Positions 57,321-64,000 of a stretch of DNA of 64,000 nt are shown here, in pieces; position 1 is the stretch's first letter; each line of letters starts with the position of its first letter. Below the pieces are notes generated by a model. It was given only the letters and a program-made list of their open reading frames with translations. It ran no database searches and had not been told where the DNA came from. Origin of the DNA: Roridomyces roridus. Its lineage: Eukaryota; Basidiomycota; Agaricomycetes; Agaricales; Mycenaceae. The translations under genes were made by a program, and so were the position numbers. The DNA lies in the NCBI GenBank assembly GCA_029378245.1, contig JARKIF010000001.1, positions 1-64,000 on the forward strand, in the 5' to 3' direction.

Positions 57321-60300
57321 TCATTTGAGGTTTCTTCTGACAGCCCCATGTTCTATCAGCAGCTTTGCAATATTATGGTAGCGATTCCAGGAGGCATAGT
57401 GCAGTGCAGTCCCACCATCTTCCTTGGCAGCATCGACTGAGGCACCATAATCTATCAGCAGCTTTGAAATATCAAGGTGGCCATTCTGGGAGGCATGGTG
57501 CAGTGGAGTCCCACCATCTTTCATGGTAGCATTAACTGAGGCGCCATGTTCAATCAGCAGCTTTGCAATATCAAGGTAGCCATTCAAGGAGGCATAGTGC
57601 AGTGGAGTCTCGCCATCTTCCTCGGCAGCACCAACTGAGGCTCCATGTTCTATCAGCAACTTTGTAATGTCAATCTGGCCATTCTGGGAGGCATACTGCA
57701 GCGGAGTCCCACCATCTTCCTTGGCAGCATTGACTGAGGCACCATAATCTATCAGCAGCTTTGAAATATCAAGGTGGCCATTCTGGGAGGCATGGTGCAG
57801 TGGAGTCCCACCATCCTTCTTGGCAGCATTGACTGAGGCCCCATGTTCAATCAGCAGCTTTGAAATATCAAGGCAGCCATTCGAGGAGACATGGTGCAGG
57901 GGAGTCCCGCCATCTTCCTCGGTACCACTGACTGAGGCACCATACTCTATCAGCAGCTTTGCAATATCAAGGTGGCCACCCAAGGAGGCATAGTGCAGCG
58001 GAGTCCCGCCATCTTCCTCGGCAGCACCGACTGAAGCACCATAATCTATCAGCAGGTTTGCAATATCAAGGCAGCCATTCAAGGAGGCATAGTGCAGCGG
58101 AGTCCCGCCATTCTCCATGGCAGCATTGACTGAGGCCCCATGTTCAATCAGCAGCTTTGAAATATCAAGGTGGCCATTTGAGGAGGCATAGTGCAGTGGA
58201 GTTCCGCCATGCTTCTCGGCAACACCCACTGCGGCACCATAATCTATCAGCAGCTTTGCAATATCAAGGTAGCCATGCAAGGAGGCATGGTGCAGCGGAG
58301 TCCAGCCAGCCTCCTTGGCAGCATTGACTGAGGCCCCATGTTCTATCAGCAGCTTTGCAATATCAAGGTGGCCATGCGAGGAGGCATGGTGCAGCGGAGT
58401 CCAGCCAGTCCCCTGGGAAGCATTGACTGAGGCCCCATGTTCTATCAGCAGCTTTGCAATATCAAGGTGGCCATGTGAGGAGGCATGGTGCAGCGGAGTC
58501 CAGCCAGCCTCCTCGGCAGCATTGACTGAGGCCCCATGTTCAATCAGCAGCTTTGCAATATCAAGGTGGCCATTCTGGGAGGCATGGTCCAGCGGAGTCC
58601 CGCCATCTTTCTTGGCAGCATTGACTGAGGCACCATGTTCAATCAGCAGCTTTGCAATATCAAGGTGGCCATTCCGGGAGGCATGGTGCAGCGGAGTCCC
58701 GCCATCCTTCTTGGCAGCATTGACTGAGGCGCCATGTTCAATCAGCAGCTTTGCAATATCAAGGTGGCCATTCCGGGAGGCATGGTGCAGCGGAGTCCTG
58801 CCATCTTTCTTGGTAGCATTGACTGAGGCCCCATGTTCAATCAGCAGCTTTGCAATATCAAGGTGGCCATTCCAGGAGGCATCATGCAGCGGAGTCCTGC
58901 CATCTCCCTCAGCAGCACTGACTGAGGCCCCATGTTCTATCAGCAGCTTTGCAATATCACAGTGTCCATTTGAGGAGGCATATTGCAGCGGAGTCCTGCC
59001 ATATTCCTCGGCAGCAGCGACTGAGGCCCCATGTTCTATCAGCAGCTTTGCAATGTCAATATGGCCATTCTGGGAGGCATGGTGCAGCGGAGTCCAGCCA
59101 TTCTTCTTGGCAGCACTGACTGAGGCCCCATGTTCTATCAGTAGCTTTGCAATATCAAGGTGGCCACTCTGGGAAGCATAGTGCAGTCCAGTGGATCCAT
59201 ACTTGGTAGCAGTATTCACTTCCACCTTCCCAGTATGGAGCAAAGACAACACCCCTTCTTGAAAACCCATTTCTGCACACATACAGATAGCTGGCAAACC
59301 AGGCTCTTTCCACAACTTGCACAGTGCTATGTACTGGATACTCTCATCATTCAGCAGCTGCATTGCCGTTTGGAGTAGCTGCCCCTGGGCTGTATCATTG
59401 CAGTTCTGAAAGTGATGAAACCATTTTGTTGCTGCATAGAATCCAAGTGGATAGCAGTCCTTCAGGGTCTCCTTATTGATTAGACGATCAACCTGAGAAA
59501 ATAGAAGAAGGTATCGCAGACAAGTCTGTGCAATGAACTTTTGTGAGATGTTTTGACTGAGATCAAAGGTGCATCCATGCTCTTGCTCAAACTCTGGGGA
59601 AAGGACATAGTCTCGCACTGAGGAGTGTGCAAAACTAATTGTTTCAGTGTTCATCACAATGAGGCCATCCAGCAGCTTGAAAATCCCAGAATTTCCCTGG
59701 CGCATGCTAGGGTCATGAATTGAGGCATCCAGGTTGGAAAAGTCAAAATTTGGTAAGTCGAAGCGAAAAGCAATAGCATCTGCAAGCTCTTCTGGACCCA
59801 GTTCTCTTGCTGAAAATACAAGCCACCGTAGTATTGCCTGAATAAAAACTGATGGCAATTTGGGTTGTGTCTTTGCCCGATTAAGGAAACGACTGTAGAT
59901 GCTGAAGAGATCAGCTGGCAAAGTTGCAAGGACTCCATCCCATTGACCCTCCCAGAGACAATGCCCTAGCTCAATGATAAAGCAAGCAGCCATGCGGAAC
60001 CTATGAATACCTTTTAGTTAAAGCTAGAGAAGGAAAAAAATCTGATGTACATTCCATTGCTCTGTTTCACAATTTGTCCAGTGACTGCATTGGCACGGTC
60101 AATATCACCAGACATTGCCAAAATTTTGCTGTTGACAAAAGATCTTATGTCCTCGTCCAAGATGGATGTGTGCAACTGTATCAAAGGAATAGCCTTGAAG
60201 CCTGTTTGGAATTCCTGGCAAGGTTGACTTGTGAACAGCAAGTGCAACCCTTTTGTGGAAGCACTGAAAAGATTGTTCACAAATCCAACCAGACCTGTCC

Positions 60301-61175
60301 AATCATCCTTGTGGCATTCATCAAGTCCATCTAGGACAATGTATGTCTGTTCTAGCTCTCCAATCAGGCTATCAAGGAGTTCTTGGAGATCTTTCATCAG
60401 TGGTTGTACAGTTCCATTTCCAAGCCTTTCATGAAGGTGCCGCAGTGAATGATGTTGAGTGGCTAACTTTCCAGAGAGCTGCCAGACAATAGAGCGCAAC
60501 ATAATGTTCAGCCTGTCTGTCATTCCTGAAGTCAAAAAAGAAATATGAGACTGTGTCACCAGCCTCAACAAGGTCTCGAATGACTGTTGAGCTGTTCATG
60601 TCAGCAGAGATAGTGCAATGAAATAAATGAAGTACCTGAGTACACTTTTCCCTGTTCCAGCTGAAATCGATCAGATATGAAGTTGACTAAAATTGAGCCA
60701 ACATACAGATTCCCCGGATCCACAAGATGCCAGGTGAATTTTTCCACCTAATGACTTCATCATTGCCTAGTAGCCAGCTTCCAGTATCTTCATAACGCAG
60801 CTCTTGCAACTGAAGCTGTCTGTCCTGTGTATCAGGAGGCTTTCCTAGCCACTTGAACAGATCCTCCTCTGATCTATACCAAAGATGAGCCACAACAGCT
60901 ATACCAGGAGAAAATGTGATTAACCCTTGGATACTGTAATACAAGGATCAGTGAACTTGACTGTCTTGACAGTGTATTTATGTTAGAAAGCTTACACATT
61001 GACAATGGCATTCCCTCCAGGACCACCAGTACCCCCAGTTGCATCACCTGTTCCACCACTACCTCCAGGGCCACCTATAGCCACAGATCATGATTTATTC
61101 AGGATCCACTCTGAGATTCCACACACCATTGACAATCACATTCCCGCCTCTTCCGACTCGGTGGGTGCTAGACAT
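57321..61175 (-). pseudogene. NACHT-ankyrin NLR copy E (19 ankyrin repeats, 2-bp frameshift)
   Basis: Exons 61175-61127, 61074-60996, 60933-60707, 60660-60636, 60591-60051, 60000-57321. Lengths match copies A and B except exon 5, which is 2 nt shorter: CTCTGTCTG became CTGTCTG at about 60514, just after SYFFFDFRND, so the spliced frame is broken inside the NACHT domain. Otherwise the gene is well preserved: MSSTHRVGRGGNVIVNGG, Walker A GTGKS, Walker B YIVLDGLDECHKDD and 19 ankyrin repeats, the most in the window. The C-terminus is truncated by the neighbouring element and ends GAVRRNLK. It could be a recent pseudogene or a dinucleotide-run sequencing error. The intron with an in-frame stop at 60050-60001 confirms the last splice junction for the family. 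Confidence 0.85.
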
Positions 61176-61489
61176 CACAAAGCTGAGCTGCAGATGGTGA
61201 GTGAATGCATTTTGGAATCAGCCCAGAGAGCAGCTCACAGCAAGCAGATAACTTGAAGAGATGGTGGTAGGAAGCAAAGTGCCAGCGTGCAGGGACAAAC
61301 ATGTACAAGCCTTCTCAGAGGACAAATATGTACAAATATTCTCATAAGATTCTTGAACCAAATCAACACCGCTACATGGTTGTTACAGAATAACTACATA
61401 TTGATGTTTCAATGAGCACGAGCTGGTGCCAGGAGTATGACTCCGATTACCTGGTAGTCTTTCCGCATGCATCTCCGGGTACTCCGAGT

Positions 61490-62245
61490 CATTCACGCCA
61501 TCAGGAAAACACTAGCCGAGCCATAGCTCGGCCATAGTGCCATAGTGCTCATAGCACTATGCAGTACTATGGCCACTATGAAGTGCTTTGAGATCTCTGT
61601 CGCTTAACTTCCTTGTCCGTTTCCAGGGAACCCGTTTGACACGATTGCAACAAAGCTGTCATCCATTTAAACGGTAGGTCTATGTCGTGGGACGCCTCGA
61701 CACTCCCCTCTCCTCCCAACTTCGTCTGCACCACGATTCCTCAAGTCCAAGTTCAATCTAACGCTCTGGCGCAGCCTCTTGCAGTTCCCCGCAGGCAAGT
61801 CGTCCATCCTCCGTTCGCGAGCTGCATTTAAGCTAACATGTCGAGCAGTCCTTTTATTCGTTTGGCCCGTTCAACGCCGCGACACGCGATTCGTGCGTGG
61901 CAGTACCGCCGGCGGCCCGCATGTCAACGTTCATCTGTCGTTCGAGTCGGTGGCGTGCGTTCTGTAGTACGTTCTGTAGTACGTTCTGAGGCTCGTGGAT
62001 GTATTAGCTAGTGAATTCAGACATTTTTTGTTCTACCTCTCCGTTATATTTGCTTCATCTCGGTCTCTCGGTTGCATCTCGGTGTACTTAATTTTGGAAC
62101 TGCCCAAGCGAAGCGTCGGCAAGCAGGCACTGCATAGTGCTGCATAGTGCTGCATAGCAGGGATGTAGCTATGGGCACTATGGTGCTATGCAGCACTCTC
62201 CAGCACTATGCAGCGTCCCCCAGTTTTCCTGATGGCCGTGGAGAG
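61490..62245. mobile_element. Miniature element with CATAGTGC-rich ends
   Basis: Outer inverted repeat CCATCAGGAAAAC (about 61499) / GTTTTCCTGATGG (about 62223). Inside both ends are clusters of GCATAGTGC, CACTATG and GGCCATAG. No gene inside. Related in style to the other miniature elements here. Confidence 0.55.
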
Positions 62246-62927
62246 TTTGCGACGGGCTCGAGAATGTCGTGTCTGTGCTGCTGGACAAGGAAACGACCAA
62301 GCCAACTTAGCGTATCTACTTTTGAACCACCTATTTTGGTTCAGAAGGCAGGCAGCGGAGTCAATCCTCCGAAGTTCTATGTAAAAAGTCCCCACCGGCA
62401 GATCTACCATTCTTCTGGCAACCAGTCGGATCGGAGGCTTCGGGGCTCCCGGAAAGATGCCGCAGTAAATCCAGTGCCCGTAAGTATACCGCCTCCTTTT
62501 CCCCGCATTCACTTTATCCCTCAACGGCTTGCGGTGCCACTCAATTAAGCGGTTAACCTGTTTTGTACTAATACTTAATTGTAACAGGCCCGCGTGGGTT
62601 CTGTCTATGAAGTCTCGGATGGGATAGATTTCTCTTTGAAGCTGGATTTAACGGTGATAGCCTCGGGGTCGGTAGACGGCCTGTAGTCGCCGACTCCGAA
62701 CTCGGTCTTTCAAACCCGCTAATCATGGAAATTTGCCGGAATGAGACCACCATGAGGATCGCTTCCTCTTACGAGCTGTAGAACTAGTTCCATGCCAGAT
62801 TCTTTTGAGCTGAGCCAAACCCAGTCAGGATTTTCAAACGCCCTGGTGGGACCGCGTGACAGCGGAAGACCGGAAGCGGTGTTGCTATGTACTTGGTCTT
62901 GCTTCCGCCTTCCATCTTCTTGTCTCG
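62246..62927. other. Intergenic, upstream of the WD40 gene
   Basis: No supported gene. The region 62800-62927 is open in two frames but lies before the most plausible start. Confidence 0.45.
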
Positions 62928-64000
62928 ATGGCCAGAGACCCACCTTTGCTGGCATCTTCGACGCCGACTCTGAGGGCTGCGACGACGGTTACCATTGGCC
63001 ATGTGTGCGTACATCGCCATCCACGGCCTCATTTTCGTCACTGAAGACTTGCAGCCAGCTGCGGGACGTGATAATATGTCCTCGAGAACGCGGCGTCGTC
63101 AACTACATTCAGTCCAAGGCCATCCTGGAGCACGACCTCCTCGGTCCAGAACAGCCGCCACGCACGATTGCAGAGCTCCCCTTCCTGCCAAACACCTTGG
63201 CCTCGCTCCCCGTGCCAGGAACGGATCGGACTCTTCTCGCAGCAGGCGGCCAGGATGCGGAAATACACCTCTCGCTTCTCAAGCCCGACAGCCAGCGCGA
63301 GTGGTCCTTCAATACGCAGCTGCAGGGGTCTATCAACAACTCGATTCTGCTGACGTCGCTCAGCCTCACGGACTCGAATGAGAGCAGCGTCGAGCCCCGG
63401 ATGGCCATCAGCAACAACGACCGGGTAGTCATGTTCTTTGACGTTCCCGTTCGTGCGCGCCCGACTTCAATCACACCGTCCGGCGTTGTACGATTCAATG
63501 TACCCGTTAATCACTGTGAGTAGCTTTTCTCTTGTCCCCCGCCGACGACGACGCCAACGTTTCCCGCAGCTTCCATATCTCCCGATGGTCGTACTCTTCT
63601 ATCTGTTGGTGACTCATCCAAAGTCTTCCTCCACCGCCTTACTGGAGGCGCCCATGTCACCGCTTCACCCATCGCCACCCTCACGCTTCCTCCGACATCC
63701 AATCCCTTCTCCTCCCCTGCGCTGGTCGCCTCCTTCTCCACCGCATTCTCTGCCGACGGCAGCAAGTACGCCGTTGCAGCCCAGGAAGGTGCTGTAGCCG
63801 TCTGGGACGTCCGCAGCACTCGGCCGCTCAAAGTCTTCCACACCGACAAGACGCGCGGCGTTTCTCGATCTGGGGCCAACGACACCACCTGGCTTTCCGA
63901 GGACCCGCAAGAATGGAGCCAGCACAAGACACGGGGGCCTGGATGGAGTGCACGGGCAGTCAAGTTTGGAGGCAGGCCAGGACGAGAGTTGATGCTGTTC
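62928..64000 (+). CDS. WD40-repeat protein (partial, 3' end outside window)
   Basis: Exons 62928-63002, 63059-63515 and 63570 to the window end, still open. Seen: LRDVIICPRERGVVNYIQ, PPRTIAELPFLPNTLASLPVPGTDRTLLAAGGQDAEIHLS, then RMAISNNDRVVMFFDVP, ISPDGRTLLSVGDSSKVFLH, FSADGSKYAVAAQEGAVAVWDVR and FGGRPGRELMLF. These are beta-propeller blades of WD40 type. The composition resembles conserved fungal WD40 proteins carrying DUF2415, an assignment from memory. The start (MARDPPLLAS) is chosen because splicing at 63002/63059 gives TIGH-LRDVI in phase. Function unknown. Confidence 0.75.

Noticed and set aside
59993..60014. Stop between two frames of NLR copy E taken as a nonsense mutation
   Set aside because: It lies inside a conserved intron (SNGM/FRM junction) present in A, B, C and E. 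The real lesion is the 2-bp loss near 60514.

Overview
The window is from a basidiomycete, probably an Agaricomycete. The evidence is genes split by many GT-AG introns of about 45-60 nt, a tyrosine-kinase-like kinase of the type common in mushroom-forming and Rhizoctonia-like fungi, a Zn2Cys6 regulator, and NACHT-ankyrin NLR-like genes. The species cannot be fixed from sequence alone. About 25 percent is ordinary single-copy coding DNA, at the left end, at 14-20 kb and at the right end. The rest is a repeat-rich accessory region.

Layout. 0-6 kb: a proline racemase/hydroxyproline dehydratase-like gene (minus, runs off the left edge, two apparent frame slips), a small zinc-finger-like gene with a TATA box (minus), and a 10-exon gene joining an N-terminal CNH domain to a C-terminal protein kinase (plus). 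6.3-9.5 kb: NLR copy A, intact, with 11 near-identical ankyrin repeats. 9.7-14 kb: a hAT-like miniature element and gene relics. 14.4-16.8 kb: a complete mitochondrial ABC transporter (ATM1-type, 11 exons). 17.9-21.4 kb: a Zn2Cys6 regulator with one frameshift and an unknown gene with one nonsense codon. A decayed second copy of this pair lies at 36.1-38.2 kb. 22-27.6 kb: nested miniature transposons and tRNA-like relics. 27.8-30.6 kb: NLR copy B, intact. 32-35 kb: no long frame, but repeated modules ending in 5' splice sites. 38.3-39.2 kb: ankyrin-only NLR fragment F. 40.5-52 kb: one NLR gene cut in two (C and D) by a 9.5 kb DNA transposon with 46-bp inverted ends and a 7-8 bp target duplication; the element carries an intact 987-residue transposase-like gene. 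52.7-57.3 kb: three-copy repeat R1 and further miniature elements. 57.3-61.2 kb: NLR copy E, 19 ankyrin repeats, broken by a 2-bp deletion. 62.9-64 kb: start of a WD40-type gene.

How it fits together. The main theme is a local family of NACHT-ankyrin genes. All share a six-exon plan, a 25-nt exon carrying the Walker A motif, the same 5' flank and a short glycine-rich N-terminus. The copies range from intact (A, B) through frameshifted (E) and transposon-split (C/D) to fragments (F and a 3' tail at 23.5 kb). Mobile elements and duplications have broken and spread these units. The family is plausibly a fungal non-self recognition or immune-type repertoire, but that role is inferred from domain architecture only.
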